Origin: Onchocerca volvulus
Taxonomy: Eukaryota > Nematoda > Chromadorea > Rhabditida > Onchocercidae
Direction of reading: 5' to 3'
Assembly: GCA_000499405.2 (NCBI GenBank)
Contig: HG738137.1
Location: forward strand, 10,580,621 to 10,644,620
DNA length: 64,000 bases
Positions 49,086 to 62,483 of the stretch are shown piece by piece. The notes below the pieces were generated by a model that was not told the origin of the DNA, did not search any database, and worked only from the letters and a program-made list of their open reading frames with translations. Every line of letters begins with the position of its first letter. Positions within the stretch are counted from its first letter, which is position 1. The position numbers were made by a program, and so were the translations under genes.

Positions 49086-52000
49086 ATGAGTAGCGCTGCT
49101 GATGATGGAGCCGATGAAGTGAAAGTCTTTCGAAGGTTGTCATTTTCATTCCAAAATTCCATTAGCAAGAATTAAATATTAGCAAAGAAATTGGACTGTT
49201 GATGATGTCTTGTATGATGTCCTTTTTTGTTTTTTTCTAGTGCTTCCGAAAACCATAAAATTAAAGTAAAAGAGATTGACAGGTAAGTGATGGAGGGAAG
49301 AAAGGAGAAAAAGAATCCTCGATCAACCAGCAAACAAACTTCATGAGAAGGGGTCGTTTTTGCCTGGCTTCATATTGTTTTTTTATTTACTTTTCCTCTT
49401 CTCTTTCATATTTGCTTTTTCACTTTTTGAGAGTTTACAAAGATAGAAAATCAATTTCAACGTTTTTGTGGAACTTATTTTATTGGACCTGTTAACAAGC
49501 ATTCTTCGGAGAAGTTATGTCTAAGTAATCAAGCTAAACGTTTACTGAAATGGTATTTCTTAGGGCATTATTCTGATGTGCCACAGTTTTCTGAATCTAT
49601 CTTCCTGAATACCACAGTTATGTCTTTATGTCCCCATTCAATGATAACTGTTAAAATTATATTTCTATCTAAAATTCATTTAAAATTTAGTAGTCATCGT
49701 TACTGCTTCTCTGCTATGGTGCATACATCCGGGAAGTTTTTCTATAAAATGCCCTTTGATAGTTGCCAAAAAATTTTTATGAGACATCCTCATATTTGCA
49801 AAAATCTATCAATACTTCCATAGTTCTGACATAACATTTTACAGCTATTAGACTAAAGCAAGTGTAGTGTGCTTCTTCATTTTATGATGTGTAAATCATT
49901 TTTTATACTCCTTGAATAACAGTTTATTTTTTCCATTTTATAAATAAAGTTTCTATGCAGCAGAAATAAATAAGAAGCATGCTTTTTATTCTTAATTTTT
50001 CTAGTTAAGCTATTTGTGCACCTTTTTAGAATTGAAGAATAATTTCTTTAGTTTTTGTTAGGAGTGTGGCCTACTTTTTCTCTTCTTCATTTTCACCCAG
50101 TTTTCTTGTTAATTCGAAAAAAAATCTTATAATTCTATTTGAAAAAATAAAAGTTTGCATCATAGTTTGAAATAATTTATAGCGCTATTATCTGACATAT
50201 TTCTCTTTATCATTATTATTCATCCAAAGATCTGGCATCAAATTTTATATAACCATATAGAAGACAAAGTAAAAATATTATCAAAAAATTACTTCAAAAC
50301 AGCAAATGATCTGGTTCCCCAGTAGGAGGTGAAATATAGACTAAAATTTGACCATCTACAAATGTGAAAGCTAGGGATGTAATATGACAATACCAATAGA
50401 AAAGAACTACTAAAAATGTTCAGTTATTTTTAGAGGCTGTTCAAGATCAGATAGGGTTTCTTATCAAGAATAAAAACTAGTTCAGGATTGTTATAAGTAA
50501 TTGTATTTTGCAGGAATGATGCGGATGATGTAGAAACGGCGCAATCGTCGCATCAGTTAACAGAGGACAAAAAAGATGTGGCCCTGGAGACAGAGTTAGA
50601 AACAAGGACGCCATCCTCCTCTATTATCGGTTTGCTTTTCTTAAAGCCCTAATTATTCATTTTACCACCACAAGCAACCAGCGGTCATTAATCAACGGGG
50701 TATCTAAAAACTTCATCTCGTTTACAACTGCTGCATAGAATGCTACACTGTTATAGAACTTTCTAAGTACAATTAGATTATGTGATACTGATTCAAATTT
50801 TAATAGAGAACATTTTGAGCTCTGTTTTTAACACGATAATTAAAAATTTATATATATATATATATATGTATAGAGAGGGAGAGAGAGAGAAAACAGTAAA
50901 CTAGATTGATTTAAACTGTATGTATATAATGAATTAAGCTGTTTGATTTTGATTAGTTTGCTCCAAACCAGTATTTTTTTTCTATTCGTGAATGGATATA
51001 GCTGAAGCTAAAAGAGTTAAATGAAAAGAAGTTATAGCGATCCTTGATAGTCTTTCTAGTGCAGTTGGATTAAATTACGCTAAATTAAAGTTACTCCTAG
51101 AACAAAGGTTTCTGCTTCACTCACTTTTGTTTCTGTGTTTGGAATTTAGATTTGTTGATGACAGTGTTGATTTTCGCTGCAATTCATGTTTTTTCTCATC
51201 ATTATAATATCGCTTGTTCTGTATCGTGACTGTTTTTAATTTTTTTTTTTTTTTTTTTTGGTTTTATGGATACTTTGCTCCTACGTGATGTCACATTTGG
51301 CCAATCAATTATCCCTATTTTTTCTGATCAGTATGTGTCTAGTTACTATCCTTAATCTTTTGCTTTTTTGATTTTATGTCAAGAACAGGATAAAGTGGCA
51401 TCGTAATTTAGAGAAGAGGCAATTTCTGTAATAATTATGTGTAATATTTGCCCGTAGCTCATCTCCCTTTTTGTGCTCAGTCACCGATTTGGTTCTTATA
51501 TGTTCAGGAGTTGTTAGCATCACAGCTGCTAATCTTTTCCATTCTATTTTATCTATCGTTTTCCTTTCGTGCATATATTAATAACACACATTTTGAGCTG
51601 TATTATATAAGCAGTGCGCTGCTTCGTCTTTAAGTGAAAGGTAGACATCATATGAAGGAAAGATGGCAATTGTGGGGTAGTATGATGGCAGTACGAAAAA
51701 AAAAGTGATAACGAGCAACAATGATAATATCACGATAGAAGATAAATCATAATACTGGAAGATGATAAGCAAAAAATTTGCATAAAATGATGACATAGAC
51801 CAGAACAGTGTTAGTGATAACAATGGCGCAAATGCTTTTTTTTTTCTTTTGATATGAAAGTTAAAGTCCACATAACGTTTGAAACAAATTTTTTTGTGGA
51901 AAAATTGAGATGATTGAGATGATACTTGACGAATTTGACAATAGGATAGTGAAGCATAACAATGAACTATGACGAAAGATTGTTTATATAGTGTGTAGCG

Positions 52001-55000
52001 GTTCTTATCTCCATGAAAACTAGTAACTTTTTGAGTATGGTAAATATGATGACAAAGATCAGAGCTATAGATTCATTGATCTTTTTTTGGTACTAATAGC
52101 ATTACTAGAAGTATAATGTTTATTTAGCCCAGTCTTTACGCAAAAAAAACGAAGTGGTAGAATGGGGAAGAGGCCGAGAAAGGAAATGAGGAGGGCAATG
52201 TTGAGGGAATAAAAATGGGAATAGTGCTTATATATTCCTGTACATCTTGATTCGACTTTTGCAGGGTTTTTTTGATTTTTTTGTTTTTTAGCAACGAACA
52301 GACACATTGCTTTTTTGGGAACGGGATGTTCCTTTTGCTTCTTCTATGCTTTCCACATCTGGCTTTTTCACATTGAAAAACATTATCTTGTTGTTGTAAT
52401 TTATCTTATAATGTCCATTTCTAAGCTGTAGAATGTTTGTAAAATATGAAATAAGCCCTAATATCTAAGTTATTATCACTTCTGCTTGGAATGTGAAAGG
52501 TTTGTATGATGACATCATTTTCTATTTAGCGATTCTAACCATTTTCTCTTTTTTCATATTTCATTAATTATCATCTTTCAGTTCCAAATAAAAAACAGAT
52601 TATGAGAAGCAGTCAAATTTTCATCTTATTCATGTAAATATTAGCTACTAACTACTCATCTTTCGAACTTTATGAACTTTGTAGTTAAGTAAAATCACTT
52701 GTTGATTATTTATACTTAAGAGAATAATGGCACATATTACTACTTGCTTGCTATTTCGCAAAAAATTTCTGTTTTCTCACTTGTTTTATTTGATGGCGAT
52801 ACTGCTGTTGACTATTGTTGATGCCACCTAAAAACATTTCAACAGAAGTCATATCTATCAACTAGTGTTTTGAATGGTCGTATTATTCTTATATGTTCTT
52901 GGCTATCCGGACTGTTGATAATCTCAGAAGCGAATAAATTAAAAAGAATGTTGATTGGTTATGTGTTAGTTGATATTGTGAGCGTTTTAATGAGATCACA
53001 TATATCGTGTGAGATGTAACAGATGCGTTTATTAGCTGTGAATTAAATGACCGATTTCGAAATTGCGGGATTTTGAGCTTATTCTTTTTGAGATTTTGTA
53101 TGCATATTCTGCATAATATATTTAATTTATGAGGCTTATGCTCCTTTCAGGTTCGAAACCTGGTGCTTTTGTGAAGCCATCACCGACTTTTCCAACTTTT
53201 CCAGCTGCCACTCTATCTCCAACATATGGGCCACTGCCGTTATTTTATCCATTTTTCCTACCGGTGAGTTCTTTTACTCTGTCCTGTTTATTTAGATGTT
53301 TTTATCAATAGAATTTGATTTCCATCCGTATGGAATTGATGGAATTAAAAAATAAAGCCGTAAAGGAATGATTGTATGCATGCTGAATTGATATTCTAAT
53401 GAGTATAAGAAAGATGAACTGAAAATAAACTTGGATGAGTTTGGTACTATGTTATTCTTGGTCTAAAGAATAGTCATTTCTCAAAAAAAATAACAGAAAA
53501 ATTTAAAAGATGATAAGGATAATATATTGTCCTTAGATTGTTGAAATCAACTCCATATTGAGCTTAAATAATGAAAATCAGACATGTAGAATTAAGAGAT
53601 ACTTTGAGTGTTTAAAAAAATACAAATCATTTCATAGCATATTTTCATGGCTTATTTTGTTTCAATGAATTAGGAATAAGCTAAGGTAGCATCTAGAAAT
53701 CCGACGAAATGGCATTTAATAATCTGAATGCTGCTCAGATGATTATCAGAAATGTTTTCGAAAAAATGTGTGAAAAGAATGAAATGTGCGATGTAGTCTC
53801 ACTTTGGAATAAGCCAAAAAAGGCTCTTGGATGATTGATGCACGTTGATTATGTAGTTTCGGACTGTTGGAGGGCTGAATTATGGATTTAAGATCTGCTA
53901 TAGCACAATGAGTTAATACACAATGATCGATTCTACGGCAGCAAGAACTAAAAGCATATAATATGAAAGCCGAAGATGGGAATGCACAAAGACTCCCTTG
54001 CTCTGCTTTGTTTCTTTTGATTAAATGTACCAATTTTTGAAATTTACTATTGTTCTAACTAACCTCTATTATACATATTATAATTGATTGATGCACTGAA
54101 ATATAGGCTTCATCATGTCGAAATGTTAGAGCTGATCAAGGCCTCTGTCTTACCTTCTCCAGCCTCCAAGTTTTGCTTCATCTATATATTAGTCGATTCA
54201 AGTTCTTACTCACCTATATATCGTATTGATATGTTCGAAAATCTAGGTATTCTCTGGTCAGGTGAAAAGATGTGACCAAGAAACGAAAGTCATGATGTTG
54301 ATAGTTACTCTTCACGGCTCTGTATCATCAAGCATGAATAGTTATGACTCCTCTTGTGAAATGAAATGTTTCGCGGACAGATATTGGATATAGATCTAAA
54401 TCAAATAAAACATAAAAGATTCAAGTGAAGGCTAGCCTTATATCTTCCGAAGGAAGAGAGAATATAGTTGTTGGAACAAACATCTAGTTTTGTATATTCT
54501 ACTTGGATGAATGGGGAGACTAAGTTCCCTAATTAGAAGAGAAAGTTTTTTAGATGAGAAAAGAGAAGTTATGAAATCATAGTGATATATGAAAAGGAGA
54601 TTCTCTTTCCTCATTCTTTCATTTTCAAATGTCATTTGTTGGACAAGATACATAATTAAAAGCATATCAAAAAAGAAAAAAAAATGAGAAAAATTACAAA
54701 TAAAATAGAGATGAAAGAGAAGTATTAAGGGGTTAATCTGCAAGATAGGTTTTTTTTTTTTTTCGGAGAGCTAAGATGGAATAAAACAGTTGGAAAAGGA
54801 AAAAGAACTTTACTCTTCCTTCATTATCTACTATTTTTACTCTTCCTTCATTATCTATTATTTCAGTGATTTTACTCGTCTATGTAGAGCACAAAATCAG
54901 AAGTTTCAGTACTATTAGAAATTTGTTAACAGTAGAATTTAGAAATCAGGCTTCATGTAGTATTTTATTATCTCTTAATCTGTTTAACTCTATTTAAATA

Positions 55001-58000
55001 GAAGATAGAAAGGAAAAATGTAAATGAACATTTGCACTTAATAATCTGATTCGTTAAAGAAAAAACTTCCTCACTGCAAAAGATTGGAAGTTGTGGAAGA
55101 TTAAATTATGTCTGATCATTATCGGAACATTGTACCGAAAAAAGTGTTCATCGGCAGAAAGAGGACTATGGTACTTGTGCCACCATCAATAACCTAGAAT
55201 CCATCATATATGATAGAATATATGCTACACTCTTGCTTATCTTAACGAATCATCCCATATAATAGTAATTTGTAATTGATGAAACCTCAGTCTTTTCTAT
55301 CTATATCAAAACAAATAATTATAATTGGATAATGTTAGTTTCATATCTTAAATAATATTGGAAAATATTTCGAAATATTTTCTAATTTCTAATATTTTCT
55401 GATTTCATAATATTAGAAAATGTTTTGATATCTGTGTCGTTAATTGCTCATAAGTGGTTCCATAAAATCTTGTTTGAACACTTTGCATTCTCGAGATTCC
55501 ATTATTGTGATTTATGCAGAAGCAAAAGTACTATTTTAATAAGCCCAGCTGAGAGCTACAAGAATTGGCTATAATGATATTAATGCGATTTTTGATGCAA
55601 GTGATTATTGTAATGGCTATACGCTTCTTCTAGAGTTGATGTTGAAAGAATGAAAGTGAGAGTGAGTAGTTTTTTTATCTTGGTGTTGGAAAATGGATCA
55701 CGAAGCAAGGAAAGTGGATCACATCAGTAATTTATACCAGCGACTTATGAGATTTAAACATTTTATTACTCTAATCTTCCAATTACAAAAGATAAGTTTA
55801 AGATAATAGGATTAGCTGTTTCCAAACAGAAAAGCCAACAATTTTATTATCATTTTCACATTCCGGAAAAAGATTCCTTAAGTCTGGTAATCTTGGAACC
55901 CTTCTGATTTAAGTCGCAATATCTTGAGAATTATTTGTCAGAGAAAAGTGGGTGTTATTAAAATGAATTCATAATTATTTTCATATGATGGCAGTTTACT
56001 CATCTGATTCTCTATATAACTGATCATAGATTAACTGTGATGAAAATAACTGATAGTAGATTATGATAAAAATATCATATTTTTATGACACAAGAGAAGA
56101 TGTATTGGTATTGCATTTCTTAATTGATTCTAATTTAATGATAGATGTTATTGATTTGAATCAATTGCTGAACTTTAGAATCAGGCTCCTTATGGTTTGC
56201 CGTTCGGCAGAATGCCGAGCGGGCCGATGGATGCTCGTTCAATGTCCCCAACTTATGCAGCATTCGTCATGCAGCAGGCGGCACAAACTATGTCACCAAC
56301 TTTTGAAATGTATAGGAATTTCCCCTTTGGGCCTGCTTCTCCAAGTTCGTTATTCCAGGTTTGTGAAGTTTTCTTTCATAACTAACATTTTTTTTTAAAA
56401 TACTTTGTGATCCTTTCACGGTTGCGGGATTAATAAACTGCAAATATTAAATAGTAGCTGAGCAGACTTTCCTTCACAGTATATAGTCCTCAGTATGCCG
56501 GAATTCCACTGAAGTCTTAATAAGTGGCGAATGTGTTCCGGAAAAGATGTGAAGTGGAGAGCATATTGCCGTGTTGGCATAAGTCTATTGAAGGGTAGTG
56601 GAGTGGGTACAGCTGCCCCTAAGGGTAACCCGTTGGCGGCAGCTACAATGATGCGCAATATGCAGAATGCGGCTGCAGCGGCCGCAACATCTCCGCATCC
56701 ACTGAATTCAATAAACCAAATGCGATTACCTCAGATGGGTTCACCGATCACTTCCATGGCCAGTAACTTAGCCCAGCAACCGAGCAGTAATTCACGTAGC
56801 AGTACTAATAGCGCCAAGGCTGTGAAGAACGAAAGCAGGCCGCCCAAAGTTAAGGTAAGTATTATTTCAGCCTACTTATTTCCAGCTCTAATCTTTTTAT
56901 AACTTTTCCCATTCATTTGCTGTTGTCATGAAATTTGCTTCGCATTGGCTTAGACTCACGAAAATGTTGAACGGGCCAGTTAACGTCAAGCTTGAGTCTT
57001 TCTCGTTTGCAATAATGGAGACTCATATACAAGATTTTTGAATTGTTTATTTAACAACTTAATAAGTTTCGATTTTTATAGGAACAACACATCAAGAAAC
57101 CTCTGAATGCATTTATGTGGTTCATGAAAGAAAATAGACCAAAGTTAATGGAAGAATTAGATTATAAAGAAAGACAAAGTGCCGAATTGAATAAGGTATC
57201 TGCTAGATTGATCTAATTCTTTCTGTGATCTGTAACGAAGTTTGTAGTATACAAAAAAATAAAATTTTTTATATGTGCTATTGCTGAGATCTCATGATGG
57301 AAATCAAATTTACGATCTTTGAGAAATTAAGAAAGAAACATTATATTCGCAAATATTATAGGAACTCGGCAGGAGATGGCATGATTTACCAAAAGAAGAA
57401 CAACAAAGGTATTATGAGCTTGCTAAGACAGATCGCGAACAACATATGCAGAAATATCCTGGGTGGTCAGCTCGTGAAAATTATGCGATCAATAAAAAGA
57501 AAAAACGGAAACGCGATAAATCTGTTGGTGAGTGAACAACATCAAAATATATTAATAGATATTCACTCGTCATTCTACTGTTTGTAGTCCAACTTTTTTA
57601 TCTTACAATGGTCAGAAATTCTAGATAATGGCGAACAAAAGAAATGCCGAGCTCGGTTTGGTGTTGTAAATCAGGATCAATGGTGCAAGCACTGTAAAAG
57701 AAAAAAAAGATGTCTTTGGTATCGCGAGGTAAGCTAAATTTTAAGGCGTCATTTATTCTTGATTCTTCTTGGACTAGATTCTTTTGGATTCTTTTCTTCT
57801 TGGATTGTAGATTGCTTAGGTATAGATGCCATCTGTAATAATATATGGATTGGCAAAAGTATGAATATTTTAATATATGGAAGTACACATTTATCCGACT
57901 TTAAATATTTTATTGGTTATTTTGTTAATTATATTTTTTTATTCATATTATATTATTGATGTGTCAAAAATCTTGAAAAAAATGCAGTGCGAACAACTTT

Positions 58001-58381
58001 GGAGATTAGGTCTTCACTATTTGGACTTTTTTGGTAGTAATGGAAAAGTTGTAGGATTGCAGTTCCTAATAGCAGGATTATGAGATAAGCATCGAAGCTT
58101 GACAGTAATATGTATTTGTTGTTTTTCAGTTAAGTTTTCATAAAGTTTCTCCTAAGCAAAGGACAGAAGAAAAAAGAGATCCAGATTAGAAGAGGGTGCC
58201 GTTTGGCAATGTAAGGCTACCATAGTTCACTATTCATTTGTTTTCCTAAAAAATTTAGGCATCTTCACCAGTTGGAGTGGTTTCCTCGACAACTCCAGGA
58301 ACTCCTGGTACTCCGTCTTCACTGTCTGGACCAGTTGCAGGTGGCGCATTGAGCGGTCGTGATACTGATTCAGAGAATGAT

Positions 58382-58420
<39 letters not shown>

Positions 58421-59569
58421 GCTGCTGAAAGATCTCGGTCAATGTTAAATCAGGTACCGAACGAGCAGCAGACTACTCCTCTTATTTGCCAGTAGTTCTT
58501 CTTTGTATATTTATTTCTCTAGGCGGTTATATGGCTTCGGGATTCAAAAAATTTCTTTGCAAAATAAACCATATTTCTATACTTCTACTGAACAGTTATT
58601 CGCTCTTTGTAGCGCTATACCTTCACATCGCGAAAAAGATCAGATTATTACGTCATGAGGATCGATTTTATCGTTTTCTAATCCATAGTGAATTACGCGA
58701 CGGGATATAAGTGAACAGAACAAATAGTCGATATTAGCATCAGAATATTTGAGAGTTAAAAAGAATGTTGCTGCTTGTTAGCCTTAGTTATGCGCTTGTC
58801 CTTCTTTTAATCATCGTTGGTACACGGTCTTCAAAGTTTGCCTTAAGATCTTTTCTGATGCAGTCATCATTCAGTGCACCAATTCCTTTTTATTTTCTGG
58901 TAATAAGATATTGTATAGTTAGTTGCCTTTTGTCGTGAGACTTAGCATGCTCGTTTGATCTTTGGATAGTGTTTTGATTGGGTTATACAGGAACCACCTA
59001 ATCCTATTCTGAGGGTAGGATACAGATCATAACGGCCTGATAAATACAGAAGATCAGTTTTGTATTTTCCTTCAATCATGATATACTATGAAACATATTT
59101 GATGGATAAGTCATTCGGAGTTATTTCCCATGATATCCAAGTGTAAAAAGCAATAATGAAATGAGGTTGTATTGACATTTCACGACGAGAATGGCAGTAG
59201 TTTCCTTCTTCGATATAAAAACAGGGTTCCTATTGCATATGAATGCATCTTTCATTGTTTTTGTTATCGTTATGATTATTATCATTATTATTGCTATTAT
59301 TACTATTATTAATTATTATTACTATTATGATCGTTATAGTTATGTTTACAACCCTTGTCTTATCGTTATCTCATTTATATATATTTCTCATCTTTCCGTC
59401 CTTTCTTGCATTTCAGACTAGTAATGCGTTGTCGACCGGTCAAAGCCTCACCTTTTTGACTGAAATGGCTAACAAATACATGCATCACATTGTACAAGAA
59501 ACTGAAGAGCAAGCTCGATTGCATTTACCTTTAAAAGATCGACTTTTGTTGTCCGGTAATCAAAACTAA
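49086..59569 (+). CDS. pop-1: TCF/LEF transcription factor (POP-1-like)
   Basis: HMG-box factor that binds Wnt response elements and recruits beta-catenin. Exons: 49086-49135, 49241-49282, 50514-50629, 53151-53263, 56185-56358, 56494-56513 and 56584-56854 (junction uncertain), 57082-57195, 57362-57527, 57625-57728, 58259-58453, 59417-59569. Together 1518 bases, 505 residues. The N-terminus [10 protein letters not shown], with an acidic [13 protein letters not shown] tract, matches the beta-catenin-binding end of C. elegans POP-1. A Pro/Met/Ala-rich middle follows. The HMG box runs across two exons ([20 protein letters not shown], then [19 protein letters not shown]), then the basic KKKKRKR. 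A C-clamp follows ([25 protein letters not shown]), with its four Cys/His ligands. After it comes a 13-Ala run and an acidic amphipathic C-terminus. Introns of 2-3 kb interrupt the regulatory half. Confidence 0.95.
56494..56593 (+). other. Uncertain splice junction in TCF
   Basis: Coding-like YAGIPL (56494-56513, after a cctcag acceptor) is followed by stops, and resumes with [11 protein letters not shown] at 56594. A 70-base GT-AG intron 56514-56583 keeps frame and adds LLK. Direct TGAAG repeats at both edges (56509-56514 and 56588-56593) would alternatively join exactly without a GT donor. The best choice cannot be decided by eye. Confidence 0.45.
58387..58431 (+). repeat. (GCT)n polyalanine tract in TCF exon 10
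   Basis: Thirteen alanine codons, nearly all GCT. The run is flanked by acidic SENDMD and by ERSRSMLNQ. It is a codon repeat prone to length change. Confidence 0.95.
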
Positions 59570-62090
59570 GCTTTGACTGGTCTGGTTGCAGTAGCTCTCA
59601 CTGAAATTATGCGGGAAGTTTTGATTTGCGTTGTATTTTTAACTACTGATATTTTTGTTATGACAATGTCTGGATACTTTGCTATTTGCCACCATGTGAT
59701 ACATGGAGAGCAGACTTTCTTCTGTGGTTTTTTTTTTTTTTCAAATTCGACTGATATATTGTGGGTTGTTGTTAAATTCAGTGATAATAACATAATTAAA
59801 TGAATTTATGTCTATACAATTGGTGGGGGGCAAGACTGCGATTTGAAACTATCAGTTGTTTTTAGGACACCATTTCTCGAATGCAAATGATATTTCGTTT
59901 TTTATTTCGAACATAATAAATATATGTCGTTTGGACTTTGATCGCATTTATTAATTCATATTTGAAGTAGAAAAGTGGAAAGCGATTGGCAAATGACGGC
60001 AAGGAAATGGAATTTTTGCTAGAAGGCGTAATAAACATGCAAGCACGGAAAAGATGAAAGTTTACTGCTTAAAAATTGCGATTTAAAGATAAAGCTTGGG
60101 AATGAAAAATTAGTGGACGACTATCTACTGGACTGTGGAGACAGATCTAAGATGTCCGAAGGTACCAACATTTCTGGATTTCGTAATTATCTAAGGAAGT
60201 TTTATGGGTTTTTTTCTTCCCTTCTTCTTTGATATCTTCAACAAAATTATCGACGTCGATTCCACAAGAGGAAGCATTAATTCGGTAATGAATCTCACAA
60301 GCTTGCTTTTTTGAGAAAATCGGCAACAAAGCATCAATACCAATCACTTGTAAGAAGCACACAAAAAAACGGATCAGAGTTATAATCAGTTATGTAAAGA
60401 CATGACATAATTCATAAATTATATGATATGTTGGAAGAATCACATACCGATATTTGCTACTATTACAGGCCAGATACAGAAAGACTATTAGAAAAACACG
60501 ATGCATTACATCGGTAAATTCTGATCCTTTTGATCCTGCTTTATCCTTTATCAATAAATTATTAAATGAAAACTACACAATACTTTTCTGGACTGAACCA
60601 AAAAATAATAAAGATATCGAATCGAACAGTAAAAATTTTTCCCAGGCTTCAGTAGGATTAAGTTGAAGTCAAAGCTACATTTTCTAATCAAATACACTAT
60701 ATTTGTTGGAATGGATCAAGATACGCCCTTCGTATTGCAGAGATACATATAGTCGCTATGAACTTTCGAAATACTTGTCCTACGCTATTACTTTTAAATG
60801 TTCCTCGTCATGAATATACTTTACTTCTTTAATCCCCGAATTCCTTACATCCTTAATATAATTTGATTCGAGTTTTCATTTAGTAATATAGCCTATATTT
60901 TAAAATGTACTCACTCATACGTGTTCACCCTTAACAACCATTTATTGTCAAACAAAGAATAACTAAGAGCTTTTTCTTTTTCCTTTGACTGCAAATACTT
61001 TGCTCACAAACAAAAAAAAAAAAGTATAAAAAAAGGAAAAGATAAGAAAAACGAGGGGAGAAAATCATAAAAAGAAGCAAAAGATGGCCTGAAAATGCGA
61101 AAACATAAACATACAACAAAACGCAAAAAATCAAAATATGTATGATAGATATTAAAATGACATGAGACGATGACATGAAAATTATCAATCACATTGAGAG
61201 TTTTGACCGCGTATGAAAGAATTTATAAAAAAACAAAGACAGCTAGCTATTTAGACAATTATCATATACAACAGAAATAATTACATATTCTCTCTAAAAG
61301 TATCAATTTTATGCACACATAAATAAGCGACACAACAACACATTATACAATAAATAAGACTTAAATCACAAAAAAAGAGATAGAAGGTGCTCCCATTTCG
61401 CACCTCTATTTTCTTGTTAAGATATGAGTATATGAGTATGTAAAGCTTCCAAATCCTTATTCCAATCGAAATAATTCGAAAAATAATCTCACTAGCTGCT
61501 GTTAGATGTGCAGTAAGTCATTAAGAACATGGATAAAAAAGCAAAGCATTACTTTCCTGTCAATAATTTTTAATTACAGATTTAAGTACCTTATTACTGG
61601 TGCTGATGTTCGTCTTGATATACTTAAATCTTAATAAAGGTAAACAACTTGCTTGTAACCATCGGTAGCACATCAGTGGCGGAAGAAATATAGTAATATT
61701 GAGAAGCGAGTTCGAGCTTATTATGTTTATATTAGAAATCCGAACATATATCAGTTACATCAACACTACATGCCCTTTTATTAGCGGCGATCTAAACCCT
61801 TTCTCAGAGATACAAGATTATATATGCGATCCTCAAGGAAAATATAAATAAGTACCTTGCAGTAATGGATAACAAACATTTCTTCATATAGACCTTTAAA
61901 ACGTATAAATATATGGAATGTCCTCATTTCGAGAAATGAAAGATATTCAATCCCACTAATGAAAATGCATTAAAAATTTCTATGGACAGTCGAGAATGTG
62001 GAACTGCACGTGAGAACGCTAGTAGTCTCGTAATACATAAAAATTGTCATATTCGTCCCAGAAATATAATAAATGGTCAATTTTACCTCA

Positions 62091-62121
<31 letters not shown>

Positions 62122-62483
62122 CAGAAAGACTGGATGGAAAGATATAAAAAATGATGAATAAAACAACTCTCTTTTTGGAAAAAGATGAGAACACTGCTAG
62201 TACAAAGAATGTACCAATATGGAATGGTTCAAGATGCTTGCAGCAACCTGAAAATTCATTCATTCATAAAACAAGAAAATTTGAAAAAGAAAAAAAAATA
62301 TTTCAGACAAAAAAATATTCCATTAAAATCAAATAAAAGAGAAAAATTTTTTAATAAAGGACTTCCACCACATCATTACCTTTCGTTTCTCAGGAAAGGA
62401 ATACAATACTAAGGCCTAATCCGAAAATTGTCATACTTCAATAAAACTGTTCCGCTTTCCTCCGTTTGTAAAAAGTCTTTAAA
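59570..62483. other. 3' flank of TCF and intergenic region
   Basis: No assigned gene. Two stretches have protein-like codon use but no family: minus 60362-60147 (VIGIDALLPIFSKKQ, CEIHYRINASSCGIDVDNF) and plus 60400-60666 (YYRPDTERLLEKHDALHR, then in another frame SDPFDPALSFINKLLNENYT). They could be exons of a short or broken gene. A 24-base poly-A lies at 62090-62113, and A/T tracts are common. Confidence 0.45.

Noticed and set aside
48885..49175. An open frame continuous with the TCF start that would add a hydrophobic, multi-membrane N-terminus.
   Set aside because: The upstream part is leucine/isoleucine from a T-rich 5' region. The POP-1-like homology starts exactly at the ATG at 49086, so the extension is most likely 5' UTR.
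51578..52307. Open frames in the third TCF intron.
   Set aside because: They lie in an intron, are low-complexity, and show no acceptor/donor pair keeping phase with the TCF model.
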